A stretch of 36,240 nucleotides of DNA from Caldifarciminota bacterium (GCA_015492295.1 WGFI01000037.1:1-36240), one strand, 5' to 3'. Numbered from the stretch's first letter, positions 24,342 through 33,259 are shown. A program made the numbers and translations. Notes: generated from the sequence alone by a model not told the origin.

Positions 24342-25850
24342 ATGAAAATGAAGCTCTTAACCCTGACGCCCATGCTAATGATATTTGGGGCGTTTCTATA
24401 CGCCCAAAGTAGTAGTTTCGCTTATGCATTTGGTAAGAATCAGGATGAATATTCCTACGGGGTTATGGAGACCTCGGATGGATACTTTGTTATGGTGGGA
24501 GAAGCTTTACTCGGTGGAGGAGGAAAAACGGATGCAACGATTATCAAATTAACCAACACTGGAACATTCGTTTGGTATAGGACTTATGGAAAGAATGATA
24601 GGGATTTGATGAGATTTCCATTTGAATCCTCGGATAGTAATTATATCGTATTCGGTTTGACAAAGGTCGGAGGGAGGATCACATTTAACAGACCTACCAC
24701 AATAAAGGTTTCACCGAGCGGTACACTGATATGGACGAAGTTTTATAACATAGCAGGGAGATTCTTGGGTGTTAAGAAGATTTCGGGGGATTTCTTAGCG
24801 GTAGGGCATGATGACATTACCGGTAAAGCATTCTTGGCCTTTCTGACATCGGATGCTAATATGAGGTTTGTAAAGTATTACAGCGAAGGTGAGCTTCATG
24901 ATCTCGCTCCTGATGGAAGCGGTGGATATATACTCGTTGGAGAGAAGAATGAGGATGGTTGGATATTGAGGGTTGATGGTTCGGGTGATGTGCTGTGGTC
25001 AAGGGTGTACGGTTCATCCGATGAGGATGAGTTAAAGAGTGTCATAGTGGTTCCACCTTACGCGTACGTTGGAGGAACAACGGAGTCATCTGGAGCGGGT
25101 GATGAGGATGTGTGGATAATGAAGATAGATATAACGGATGGGGATATAGTATTCTCAAAGACTTATGGTGGGGATGATGAGGATAGAATGGTGAATCTGA
25201 TGTTAAACGATACGGTAATAGGTGTTTTAGCGGAAACTGAGAGTTGGGGCTTTGGGGATGAAGATTTCTGGTTCTTTGAAATAGATTTTAACGGTAATCT
25301 TCTGAGTTCCTATACTTTTGGAGGTGATGAAGAGGACATACCTCGTATGGGAAGAACCACCTCGGACGGTGGATATGTACTCGTAGGATTTACAAATACC
25401 CCCTCTTTCAATATGGGAAGGGACAATGATCATTTCATAGTTAAAATCTCCGCTGGTAAATTCTCTTGCATTGAGAGTGGAAGACCTATACCTACAATAT
25501 TACCCTATATACCCTCAATATTTGACATAACTGAGACCCCATCGGTGAATATACCCGGATTCATATGGCAGAATTTCACAACCACATCTCCCGATATTGA
25601 CTATACCGTTGTGTGTTCCCCGCTGGGCGGTGATGATGAGCTTTCTATAAGTGAAGGACTTAAAGAGTTCTATAATATAAATTCCAAGGATGGATACCTG
25701 AGTATCAAAGCCCAAGGTTTCAATATACACATATACACCGTTGATGGAAGGCTTCTTATAAAGGGCAAGGATTATCTTGAGGCGAAACTCCCGAAGGGTA
25801 TATATAAGGTCATGGTGGGGAAGAATTATCACACTTTGATTATACGATAA
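24342..25850 (+). CDS. Secreted repeat (propeller-type) protein with C-terminal sorting domain
   Basis: A 502-residue protein with a signal peptide (KLLTLTPMLMIFGAFLYAQS). About six repeats follow, of the form TYGG..DED.......TSDGGYVLVG.T...GAGDEDVWIMKID..G.I.WSKTYGG, the pattern of secreted delta-60-like propellers common in candidate phyla and Bacteroidota relatives. A C-terminal domain from about residue 430 (DDELSISEGLKEF...VDGRLLIKGKDYLEAKLPKGIYKVMVGKNYHTLIIR) resembles the sorting tail of the propeller protein at 15097. The surface DED clusters may bind calcium. The role is unknown; adhesion or surface binding is plausible. Its 3' end overlaps the convergent glycosyltransferase by 22 bp. 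Confidence 0.8.
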   Translation: MKMKLLTLTPMLMIFGAFLYAQSSSFAYAFGKNQDEYSYGVMETSDGYFVMVGEALLGGGGKTDATIIKLTNTGTFVWYRTYGKNDRDLMRFPFESSDSNYIVFGLTKVGGRITFNRPTTIKVSPSGTLIWTKFYNIAGRFLGVKKISGDFLAVGHDDITGKAFLAFLTSDANMRFVKYYSEGELHDLAPDGSGGYILVGEKNEDGWILRVDGSGDVLWSRVYGSSDEDELKSVIVVPPYAYVGGTTESSGAGDEDVWIMKIDITDGDIVFSKTYGGDDEDRMVNLMLNDTVIGVLAETESWGFGDEDFWFFEIDFNGNLLSSYTFGGDEEDIPRMGRTTSDGGYVLVGFTNTPSFNMGRDNDHFIVKISAGKFSCIESGRPIPTILPYIPSIFDITETPSVNIPGFIWQNFTTTSPDIDYTVVCSPLGGDDELSISEGLKEFYNINSKDGYLSIKAQGFNIHIYTVDGRLLIKGKDYLEAKLPKGIYKVMVGKNYHTLIIR

Positions 25851-26953
25851 TAGACCTCCTCCACCCTCTCGGCAACCCTATCCCAGGAGTATTCTATGGA
25901 TGTTCTTATCCCATTTTTTATGAGTTTATTCCTCAAACTTTCATCGTTCAAAGCCTTATACAATGCATAAGCGTATTCCCTTCTATCTTTAACATTGACC
26001 AATATGCCGTTCTCACCGTTTTTTATGACATTCACATAACCTTCATTTCTCGCCGCAACGACGGGAACTCCCGAAGCCATGCTTTCAAGGAGAACGAGTC
26101 CAAAGGTTTCACCACCTATCGCAGGGGATGTATAAACATCGGCACCTCTATAAACGGAAGGCAAAGCTTCAAAGGGTATCCTACCCAAAAAATGCACCCT
26201 TTTTCTGAGTCTTGGAGGAACGGTTTCTTCAAGTTCTTTCCTCAAAGGCCCATCACCTGCGAATATCAGATGCGCATCCTTAAAGATATTCTCAAACTCT
26301 ATAAATGTCTTTAAGAGTATATCAGGACCCTTCCTAGGCTCCAACCTTCCTATGAACAGTATGGTTTTGGCGTTTAGATTTTTATAAATCGGATGAACAT
26401 CTCCGTCAGGTTTAAACCTTTCGGTATCAACACCGTTTGGTATGATTTCGTAGTTCCCTTTGAAATAAGGTTCCATTAGGTTCTTTGCCGTCTTGGAGAC
26501 GGCTATCGCCACCTTGATTTTTTTCCAGACGAATTTAAAAAACCATGAGGATACTCTATACCAATTGAATCCCACAAATGAAGTGTGGAAAGTGCTAACT
26601 ACTGGATACGGTGAGAATACGGTTGCTAAGCAGGGAAGATTCGGGGCCAAAGGTCCATGGGTATGTACTATATCAAAGGAATTCCGCTTTAAGAACTTCC
26701 TTACCTTGAATGCGAGTAGAGGATCAAATGTAAGGGTTATCTGGGATTTATTTAAAGGGAGAATTATCACCTTACCAACACGATGGACATGATCGTTGAA
26801 CCTCTCATCCTCCTTGCCGTAGGATGTCGTCAGAATATATACCTCATGTCCCCTTTTACGCAAGGATTTTGATAAGGAATACAGATGCTCGGAGACACCT
26901 CCTGGAAATGGATAGTATGCATCGGAAACCTGTAATATTTTCAGATTTCTCAA
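25829..26953 (-). CDS. GT4 family glycosyltransferase (PimA-like)
   Basis: A 374-residue GT-B enzyme. The N-terminal Rossmann domain has YYPFPGGVSEHLYSLSKSLRKRGHEV, the typical acceptor-side loop, and FDIVHTHGPLAPNLP. The C-terminal domain has FIGRLEPRKGPDILL, the GDGPLRKELE helix and the EX7E motif in GGETFGLVLLESMASGVPVVAA. It probably transfers a sugar from a nucleotide donor to a lipid or glycan on the inner face of the membrane; the PimA-like resemblance does not prove a phosphatidylinositol acceptor. The start is TTG at 26953, overlapping the htpX stop (TTGA); no ATG is available. It is in an operon with htpX. Confidence 0.9.
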   Translation of the reverse strand: MRNLKILQVSDAYYPFPGGVSEHLYSLSKSLRKRGHEVYILTTSYGKEDERFNDHVHRVGKVIILPLNKSQITLTFDPLLAFKVRKFLKRNSFDIVHTHGPLAPNLPCLATVFSPYPVVSTFHTSFVGFNWYRVSSWFFKFVWKKIKVAIAVSKTAKNLMEPYFKGNYEIIPNGVDTERFKPDGDVHPIYKNLNAKTILFIGRLEPRKGPDILLKTFIEFENIFKDAHLIFAGDGPLRKELEETVPPRLRKRVHFLGRIPFEALPSVYRGADVYTSPAIGGETFGLVLLESMASGVPVVAARNEGYVNVIKNGENGILVNVKDRREYAYALYKALNDESLRNKLIKNGIRTSIEYSWDRVAERVEEVYYRIIKV

Positions 26954-27798
26954 AACATATCTTCCGCCAAACGACGGAGTCTTTCTATCCTCTTATGTAT
27001 CGGTGGGTGCGTTGAGAAGAGCTCGGCAAGGAAACCTCCGGAGAATGGATTGACTATGAACATATGGGACATATACTGAGGAACCTCGGTCTCAACCCTT
27101 TGAACACCATAAGCCAATTTCTCAAGGGCTGATGCGAGAGCCAAAGGATCGTTTATAAACCTTGCACCCGCCTCATCCGCCATATACTCCCTACTCCTTG
27201 ATATGGCGAGTTTTATAAGCATTGCGGCGATCGGGAGCAATATAATCATAGCGAGCAAGGCCAAAGGATTCCTATCTCTATCCCTACCTCCGAAGAATAT
27301 AAGTCCCCATCTCATCATATCGGCCAGATAGATTATGGCCGCTGCTATCGTGGCGGCTATGGACATGATGAGTATATCCCTATGTTTTATATGGGCTATT
27401 TCATGGGCTATAACACCCTTCAATTCCCTCTTATCAAGTAGTCTCAATATACCCTCCGTAAAGACTACGGCGGCATTCTTCGGTCCCCTTCCCGTGGCGA
27501 AAGCGTTGGGTTGCGGGATAGGTGCTATATAGACTTTTGGCTTAGGTATCCCAGCCGACGATGATACTTCTTCAACCAAATAATGGAGTTCAGGATACTC
27601 ATCCCTACTAACCTCCCTCGCTCCTACGGACATCGTTGCTATCTTATCCGAGAAAAACCAACCTGCAAGGTTCATTATAGCCGCAAAGATCAAGGCTATC
27701 GTCATACCATAGCTCCCTCCAAAGTACTTCCCCACATATATAAGCAACACACTCAAAGCTCCCAGAAGTATGAAAGTTTTCAAGGTATTCCAAACCAT
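26950..27798 (-). CDS. htpX: Membrane zinc metalloprotease HtpX
   Basis: HtpX is an inner-membrane M48 peptidase that degrades misfolded membrane proteins. The 282-residue protein has two N-terminal membrane helices (about 8-24 and 31-48), a cytosolic segment with PNAFATGRGPKNAAVVFTEG, the zinc site HEIAH at 132-136, two further hydrophobic helices and SREYMADEAGA with the third ligand Glu. The sequence FSTHPPIHKRIERLR closes the domain. Two ATGs are close together; 27798 is preferred to 27804 because TATAAT ends 8 nt before it but only 2 nt before the other. Confidence 0.95.
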   Translation of the reverse strand: MVWNTLKTFILLGALSVLLIYVGKYFGGSYGMTIALIFAAIMNLAGWFFSDKIATMSVGAREVSRDEYPELHYLVEEVSSSAGIPKPKVYIAPIPQPNAFATGRGPKNAAVVFTEGILRLLDKRELKGVIAHEIAHIKHRDILIMSIAATIAAAIIYLADMMRWGLIFFGGRDRDRNPLALLAMIILLPIAAMLIKLAISRSREYMADEAGARFINDPLALASALEKLAYGVQRVETEVPQYMSHMFIVNPFSGGFLAELFSTHPPIHKRIERLRRLAEDMF

Positions 27799-27806
27799 AA
27801 CCATAT

Positions 27807-27812
27807 ATTATA
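27807..27812 (-). promoter_or_regulatory. -10 box TATAAT, leaderless start of htpX-GT4 operon
   Basis: On the minus strand TATAAT plus 8 nt (ATATGGTT) leads to ATG 27798. Confidence 0.6.
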
Positions 27813-27835
27813 AACTTGAAAAACGAGGGTATGTA

Positions 27836-28087
27836 TCAGGGAAGTATCCTCTTGATCCAATATATAACCGTAGCCGGAGAGATTTTGTAGCGCCTTGCTA
27901 TCTCCCTTATACCCAAACCCTTATGATAAAGCATCACTATCTCCAATCTTTCCTTGTAGCTTAATCTCCTATATTTCCCCCCTGTAACGAAAGACTTCCC
28001 ACAATCCTTACATAGGAATTGTTGGTATCCACGACTCGCCCGTCCGTTCTTTACAGTTGAAGATGAGCTACAGGCGAAACAGGTCAT
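27836..28087 (-). CDS. Small zinc-ribbon plus HTH protein related to IS1 InsA N-terminus
   Basis: An 83-residue protein: a zinc ribbon with C3/C6 and C26/C29 (CFAC and CKDC, the latter in FLCKDCGKSFV), then a helix-turn-helix at about 57-80 (LGIREIARRYKISPATVIYWIKRI). This order is that of the InsA/zinc-binding N-terminal part of IS1-family transposases, but the catalytic DDE domain is absent. No terminal inverted repeats or second transposase ORF are visible on either side. It could be a domesticated regulator or the remnant of an insertion. It is divergent from the efflux operon, 80 bp away, which makes a regulatory role attractive. The ATG at 28087 is chosen over the longer frame (to 28132), since TAGAAT ends 10 nt before it and the ribbon begins there. 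Confidence 0.7.
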   Translation of the reverse strand: MTCFACSSSSTVKNGRASRGYQQFLCKDCGKSFVTGGKYRRLSYKERLEIVMLYHKGLGIREIARRYKISPATVIYWIKRILP

Positions 28088-28097
28088 AAGAATTTTT

Positions 28098-28103
28098 ATT
28101 CTA
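28098..28103 (-). promoter_or_regulatory. -10 box TAGAAT, leaderless start of zinc-ribbon gene
   Basis: On the minus strand TAGAAT plus 10 nt leads to ATG 28087. The box is part of a small inverted repeat, AGAAT-4 nt-ATTCT, which could serve as an operator. Confidence 0.5.
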
Positions 28104-28152
28104 AGGTTGTTTTCATCATTACTGTTAAACACCTTTGCTAATACTAATTCCT

Positions 28153-28158
28153 TAGAAT
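28153..28158 (+). promoter_or_regulatory. -10 box TAGAAT, leaderless start of efflux operon
   Basis: TAGAAT ends 9 nt before ATG 28168, again overlapping an 8-bp palindrome GAATATTC. Confidence 0.6.
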
Positions 28159-28167
28159 ATTCAGATT

Positions 28168-29289
28168 ATGTTGGATTCTCTTATAATGTGGGCTTTATCT
28201 TCCTCGGTTTCACCGAGAAGAATTTGGGAGTACTCATTCAAGGCGGAGAAAAGCAGGCTTTACCAGTTCGGTAGGCTTTCCAATCCTTCCATGGGTTACG
28301 ATTACGATGCCGATTATCATATATTTGGTATTTCACAGGAAATACCGAATCCTTGGCTTTTGAGGTACCATAGAAAGATGGGTAAGGCTGTGGTGGAAGC
28401 TGCGGCTTTGAAAAATACCGAGGATAGCCTTGAATTTATCCTCTATATCAAAGATAGGTACTACGATCTCCTTCTAGTTAATGGCAAAATAGATGTGGAA
28501 AACAAGCGTTTAAAGGCTCTGGATAGTTTGATAAGGATAGTCAATCGTGGAGTAAGGGTAGGAAAGTTTCCGATGGCCCATCTTGATGCTCTCAAGGCTC
28601 GTAGAGAGCATCTAATAGGGCGAATATCTCTGCTTAAAGAGAAATACCGTGGTATGCTCTTGGGATTATCCGTACTCACGGGTAGAAATCTTCCGGATAT
28701 AGATGATACCCTCCCGAATCCACCTGCTATACCCGAGGAGGACAGCATGCTTTCCCTCCTTGATAATTCACCCCTATTGAAATTCAAATCAACGGAGATA
28801 AGATTAGCCAGCGCAAGAGTCGGATATGAGAGTGCCCGAGTGTTTCCTGGAATTGAGGTATCCGCTGGTCTGTACAGATATAGAGACATACCCTTAGGAG
28901 GAATAACGGCGGGAGTATCCGTTCCAATTCCTATATTTAACAACAACAGGGGAAATCTTGGGGCAGCCAAATACAGTCTTGAAATGGTGAAAGCGGACAG
29001 TGCATTTATTCATGGTAGGCTCGCCGAGGAGATTCTTCTTCTAACTCGTAATTACAAAGCGTTCATAGAAAAACTCAGAAGGACATACGAAGTAGAAATA
29101 CCAGCTTTGCTTAGAGCGTATTCTACCACCTTGAATGCTTATATGAAGGGAGCGGTGGGATACACCGAGGTCTTTTCAGCTTTGGACGCGCTTTATGAAA
29201 CGAGAATAGAGATCCTTGAAATCAAAAGAAACGCATTTGCCACTTTAAATCGCATAGAATCCATATTAAACGTTGATTTTGGGAGGTGA
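28168..29289 (+). CDS. TolC-family outer-membrane efflux protein
   Basis: A 373-residue outer-membrane factor, somewhat short for the family (about 400-470). It has two OEP repeats: a long helical hairpin containing DRYYDLLLVNGKIDVENKRLKALDSLIRIVNRGVRVGKFPMAHLDALKARREHL, described here by its landmarks YYDLLL, NRGVRVGKF and LDALKAR, and a matching second one with YMKGAVGYTEVFSALDALYETRIEI. Barrel strands are SAGLYRYRDIPLGGITAGVSVPIPIF. The N-terminus lacks a clear cleavable signal; ATG 28168 is set by its -10 box. It forms the exit duct of the tripartite pump encoded with the next two genes. Confidence 0.85.
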   Translation: MLDSLIMWALSSSVSPRRIWEYSFKAEKSRLYQFGRLSNPSMGYDYDADYHIFGISQEIPNPWLLRYHRKMGKAVVEAAALKNTEDSLEFILYIKDRYYDLLLVNGKIDVENKRLKALDSLIRIVNRGVRVGKFPMAHLDALKARREHLIGRISLLKEKYRGMLLGLSVLTGRNLPDIDDTLPNPPAIPEEDSMLSLLDNSPLLKFKSTEIRLASARVGYESARVFPGIEVSAGLYRYRDIPLGGITAGVSVPIPIFNNNRGNLGAAKYSLEMVKADSAFIHGRLAEEILLLTRNYKAFIEKLRRTYEVEIPALLRAYSTTLNAYMKGAVGYTEVFSALDALYETRIEILEIKRNAFATLNRIESILNVDFGR

Positions 29290-29291
29290 AA

Positions 29292-30203
29292 ATGAAACGG
29301 AATATCGTAATTTTGTTGGCGATCTTGTTTGGATACACGTGTATCCAAAATATCAAGGAAGCTGAGGAACATTTGGAAAATGAGGAGGCTGTACCCGTTG
29401 AGAAGGTAAAAGAGGCGGGTGCCCAAATGGATGTTGTCCGTCCAGGATTCTTGAGGTTTAAGAAGAAATTTCCAGGGGAAGTTATTGAAGATAAAAGAAA
29501 ATCAGCAACTTTACGGGCACGATTTTCCGGGGTGGTGATATCCACGTACAAGCTTCCAGGGGATCCGGTACGAAGAGGGGAGACCGTTGCCCGAATAGAG
29601 AGTGATCAAAGTATATCCAATTATCCCATAGTGTCTCCTATAAACGGATACATAGGAAGACAGTATGTATCGGTAGGTGAGGCGGTAGAAAAAGGGGAAC
29701 CCATATACGATGTCCTGAATCTCTCCTCCGTTTGGATCAGGGCCTTGGCTTATCCTCACTTGGTTAAGGGAATAAAGAAGGGGATGATTGTGGAGATTAT
29801 AAGGGAAACATCAGAGGGCAAAAGGATACTCAAAGGGGAGGTACTTTCCGTATCTCCCGAGGCCGATGAAGAGACCAGACTCTTACCCTTCATAGTATCC
29901 GTAAAGAATGATGGAACACTCAGACCAGGGATGTTTGTGGATGTATTAGTCAAAGACTCAATAAAGGTAAATCTTATGGTTCCTAAGGAAGCCGTACATA
30001 TCTTGGAGGGAGATACGGTTGTCTTTCGCAAGGAAAAGGATGTCGTTGTTCCGGTTAAAGTTTCTCTCGGCAGAATGGGAGACGAAAGGTATGAGGTTAT
30101 ATCGGGTTTGAAGGTGGGTGATACCGTATTCACCCACAACTCGTTCGTTATAAAGGCGGAGATAGAGAAGAAAGAGTGGGAAGGCGAGGGACATGGACAT
30201 TAA
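29292..30203 (+). CDS. RND efflux periplasmic adaptor (membrane-fusion protein, CusB/CzcB-like)
   Basis: A 303-residue MFP linking the inner-membrane pump to the outer-membrane channel. It has a hydrophobic N-terminus (IVILLAILFGYTC, possible lipoprotein Cys) and a lipoyl/barrel-sandwich domain (ARFSGVVISTYKLPGDPVRRGETVARIES...SPINGYIGRQYVSVGEAVEKGEPIYDV, given by its landmarks GVV, GDPV, SPINGYIG and VGEAVEKG). A beta-barrel follows, with KGMIVEII and RPGMFVDVLV. The tail ends EGHGH, a possible metal-binding end. The lipoyl hairpin seems very short. The frame can begin with GTG at 29286, but ATG 29292 has GGAGG 5 nt upstream and is preferred. Confidence 0.88.
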   Translation: MKRNIVILLAILFGYTCIQNIKEAEEHLENEEAVPVEKVKEAGAQMDVVRPGFLRFKKKFPGEVIEDKRKSATLRARFSGVVISTYKLPGDPVRRGETVARIESDQSISNYPIVSPINGYIGRQYVSVGEAVEKGEPIYDVLNLSSVWIRALAYPHLVKGIKKGMIVEIIRETSEGKRILKGEVLSVSPEADEETRLLPFIVSVKNDGTLRPGMFVDVLVKDSIKVNLMVPKEAVHILEGDTVVFRKEKDVVVPVKVSLGRMGDERYEVISGLKVGDTVFTHNSFVIKAEIEKKEWEGEGHGH

Positions 30204-30215
30204 AGGAGGCGATAG

Positions 30216-33200
30216 ATGCGAAAGATAATAGAAATCATAGTTGATAGGAGATATGTGGTACTTTTTATAGGACTGGGCATAGGTGCCTTCGGTTTTTATG
30301 CTTACAGGAATATGCCTTTGGATGCCATACCCGATGTCGCCCCTCCTATGGTGCAAATCTTCACAGAAGCGCCCGGACTTTCCGCGGAAGAGGTTGAAAG
30401 GTTTATAACTTATCCCCTTGAACTCTCCCTTATGGGCTTACCCAACGTTGTAAAGGTTAGATCGGTATCCAACTTCGGTCTTTCCTCAATCACGATTTAT
30501 TTCAAAGATGGTACGGATATCTATTGGGCCCGTCAGGTAGTGGGTGAAAGATTGCAGGAAGCCAAAGAAAAGCTGTTGTTTGGAGAGCCTCAAATGGGAC
30601 CTATATCAACATCTACGGGTTTGGTGCTGTTCTACTTTCTTAAAGATACCACGGGTAAGTACTCCCTTTACGATTTACGAACAATACAAGACTGGATAGT
30701 TAAACCTCTTCTAATGACGGTTCCCGGTGTTAATGAGGTATTGAGTATAGGAGGTTTCGTTAAACAGTACCATGTTCTCGTGGATCCTTATCGTTTAAAA
30801 CTGTACAACGTCACCTTGAAAGATGTGGTGGAAAAGTTGGAGAACAATAACTCCAACGTCGGAGGTCAGTTTATAGTAAAGAACTCCCAGGAGGTTGTAG
30901 TCAGAAGTGTGGGTATGTTGAATGGGGTGGATGATATTAGTAGGGTATTGCTTAAATCCGAAAATGGTGTTCCTGTGTTTATTAGGGATGTTGCGGATGT
31001 GCGCATCGGTGGAGAGATAAGAAGGGGACTCCAAACCATGGATGGCGAAGGGGAGGTGGTGGCCGGAATGGTTATAAAGCTTTACGGTACAAATTCATCC
31101 AAGGTAATATCGGAAGTGGAAAAGAAAATAAGAGAAATCAACACAGTACTGCCTCCAGGAATAAAGATAGTGCCATATTATGAGCAGAAAAGCCTTGTAA
31201 AAGCCGTAGTGAATACGGTCTTATCGGCTCTCGGTATGGGGGTGATTTTGGTAGTACTAATATTGACACTATTCCTTAGGGATATAAGGATCAGTCTATC
31301 CGTGATATTATCATTGCCTTTCTCCTTGCTTTTTGCAGTGATCTTAATGAAACATTTCAATGTCTCTATAAATCTCATGAGTGTAGGAGGTTTAGCCATA
31401 GCATTGGGTATCTTAGTTGATGCGACCATCGTGGTCATTGAAAATATTCAGAGATACAGGGAACGTTATCCAGGCAAGAGCCGCAAAGAGATAGTGGTGG
31501 AAGCCGCATCAGAAGTTATAGGACCCGTATTGGTGGCTCTGACCATAACCGTTCTGACTTTCGTTCCACTTATGACTCTTCAAGGTGTTGAAGGTCGCAT
31601 GTTCAAGCCACTTCTATTCGCCGTTCTATCCGCTCTGTCAGGCTCCATACTATACGCATTCCTCATTTCGCCAGCAGTCGCTTATATTTCACTGCCGAGC
31701 AAAATAAAATCCCCCAAGATTCCATATCGCACCCTTAGGCTGGCACTGCGCACATTTTACTGGGCTCACAAAAGACCCGTATTAATGGGGATAACATATA
31801 TTCTCCTGTTGATCATCAGTGTGGTTGCAATAAGGTTCGTGGGTTCGGAATTCATACCTGAACTCAGAGAAGGCACTCTCGTTGTACGCACTGCACTTCA
31901 CCCTGCGGTTTCTTTGGATGAATCCAAGAGGATGGCCCTACTTATAGAAAGGAAAATAAAGGAGGTTCCAGGTGTGAAATATGTTACCTCACGAGTCGGT
32001 AGAGGGGAGGTTGGAGCGCATACGGACCCGATAAATAACATAGAAACCTATATCATATTAGAAAAAGGGGTAAAGCAGGAGGATGTAGAGAGAAAAATTA
32101 GAAAGAATCTTGAATCTATTCCCGGCGCTATGTTCAACTTCACACAGCCTATAAAGATGACCACGGATGAGCTTTTGGAAGGAGCGAGAGGGGATATAGT
32201 GATAAAGATCTTTGGGGAAGACTTAGAGACTTTGCAGAGATTGGCCGACAAGCTCGCCGGAAAACTTAAAGATGTTCCTGGACTCACGGATGTGCGCGCG
32301 GAGAGGTTGGAGGGAACTCCGAGATTGAGAATAAGCGTCAAAAGAGAGTGGGCAGCAAAATACGGTTTAGATGTGGCTGAAATCAGTCGTTTGGTGGAAA
32401 AGGGTATAGGGGGGAGTGCCGTAGGTAGCGTATATGAAGGTGTGAGACGATGGGATATTTTCGTAAGATTGAAGGAGGAATACAGGGACAATGCGGAAGC
32501 GATCAAACACTTACCGGTATTTGGACATAACGGTGTTATCGTGCCCTTGGATGAAGTTGCATACATAGAGGAAGTGGTGGGACCCAGACAAATTACGAGG
32601 GAGAACTTTCACAGATTCGCAACCGTTACGGCCAACGTTGATGGTAGAGATGTAGGGAGCGTTGTTAAAGATATAGAGAAAGTCGTATCCTCCATAAATC
32701 TACCACCGGGTTATGTCGTTGATATTGGAGGCCAATATGAGCTTCAAAGGGAAGCTACGAGGCGTTTCGCAATGGTGGTACCCGTTGTGCTATTGATAAT
32801 AATCGTCCTTATTTTCTTCACACTCAACGATGTGCGTATGACCTTTTTGGTCCTTCTCAATATGCCTGTAGCCGTGAGCGGTGGAATACTCGCTCTTCTA
32901 TTTACCGGTGAAAATTTCTCGGTTCCGGCCTCCATAGGTTTCATTTCTCTGCTTGGGATAGCCACGGAGGTCAGCATAATACTCATGGACTACGTTCGTA
33001 AGCTTAAAGGAAAAGTATCCCGCGCGACGGTTTTGAGGTTAAGGGCGGTTTCTATGACGGTGATGACAACAGCCCTTGGTCTTTTACCCCTTGTATTTTC
33101 TACGGGTCCAGGAAGTGAGGTTCAAAGACCTCTCGCCATCGTAGTGCTTGGAGGTTTAACTACACTTATACTCGCCACACTATTCGTTATGCCTGCGTTG

Positions 33201-33236
33201 TATCAGCTCGTATCAAAATTGGGAGGTAGAAATTAG
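30216..33236 (+). CDS. Heavy-metal-type RND efflux pump (CzcA/CusA family)
   Basis: A 1006-residue inner-membrane proton-driven transporter with 12 membrane helices in the usual 1+5+1+5 arrangement and two periplasmic porter regions. Signatures are MPLDAIPDVAPPMVQI near residue 33, GLSAEEVERFITYPLE, TM4 with IALGILVDATIVVIEN (proton-relay Asp and Glu) and QPIKMTTDELLEGARGDIVIKIFG. The CusA methionine triad used for Cu/Ag is not present at the equivalent places (R, N and E instead), and the porter segment is closer to CzcA. The DFG of CzcA's TM4 is absent, so substrate is uncertain; it is probably a divalent metal or something new. The start has AAAGGAGG 6-7 nt upstream. Confidence 0.92.
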   Translation: MRKIIEIIVDRRYVVLFIGLGIGAFGFYAYRNMPLDAIPDVAPPMVQIFTEAPGLSAEEVERFITYPLELSLMGLPNVVKVRSVSNFGLSSITIYFKDGTDIYWARQVVGERLQEAKEKLLFGEPQMGPISTSTGLVLFYFLKDTTGKYSLYDLRTIQDWIVKPLLMTVPGVNEVLSIGGFVKQYHVLVDPYRLKLYNVTLKDVVEKLENNNSNVGGQFIVKNSQEVVVRSVGMLNGVDDISRVLLKSENGVPVFIRDVADVRIGGEIRRGLQTMDGEGEVVAGMVIKLYGTNSSKVISEVEKKIREINTVLPPGIKIVPYYEQKSLVKAVVNTVLSALGMGVILVVLILTLFLRDIRISLSVILSLPFSLLFAVILMKHFNVSINLMSVGGLAIALGILVDATIVVIENIQRYRERYPGKSRKEIVVEAASEVIGPVLVALTITVLTFVPLMTLQGVEGRMFKPLLFAVLSALSGSILYAFLISPAVAYISLPSKIKSPKIPYRTLRLALRTFYWAHKRPVLMGITYILLLIISVVAIRFVGSEFIPELREGTLVVRTALHPAVSLDESKRMALLIERKIKEVPGVKYVTSRVGRGEVGAHTDPINNIETYIILEKGVKQEDVERKIRKNLESIPGAMFNFTQPIKMTTDELLEGARGDIVIKIFGEDLETLQRLADKLAGKLKDVPGLTDVRAERLEGTPRLRISVKREWAAKYGLDVAEISRLVEKGIGGSAVGSVYEGVRRWDIFVRLKEEYRDNAEAIKHLPVFGHNGVIVPLDEVAYIEEVVGPRQITRENFHRFATVTANVDGRDVGSVVKDIEKVVSSINLPPGYVVDIGGQYELQREATRRFAMVVPVVLLIIIVLIFFTLNDVRMTFLVLLNMPVAVSGGILALLFTGENFSVPASIGFISLLGIATEVSIILMDYVRKLKGKVSRATVLRLRAVSMTVMTTALGLLPLVFSTGPGSEVQRPLAIVVLGGLTTLILATLFVMPALYQLVSKLGGRN

Positions 33237-33253
33237 ATTAAAATTTACATCCC

Positions 33254-33259
33254 TATAAT
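33254..33259 (+). promoter_or_regulatory. -10 box TATAAT, leaderless start of lysS-cysS
   Basis: TATAAT ends 8 nt before ATG 33268 (TCTCGCTT between). There is no SD. Confidence 0.65.

Noticed and set aside
27836..28140. A complete IS1-type insertion sequence
   Set aside because: Only the zinc-ribbon/HTH part is present; no DDE ORF, terminal inverted repeats or target-site duplication could be seen.
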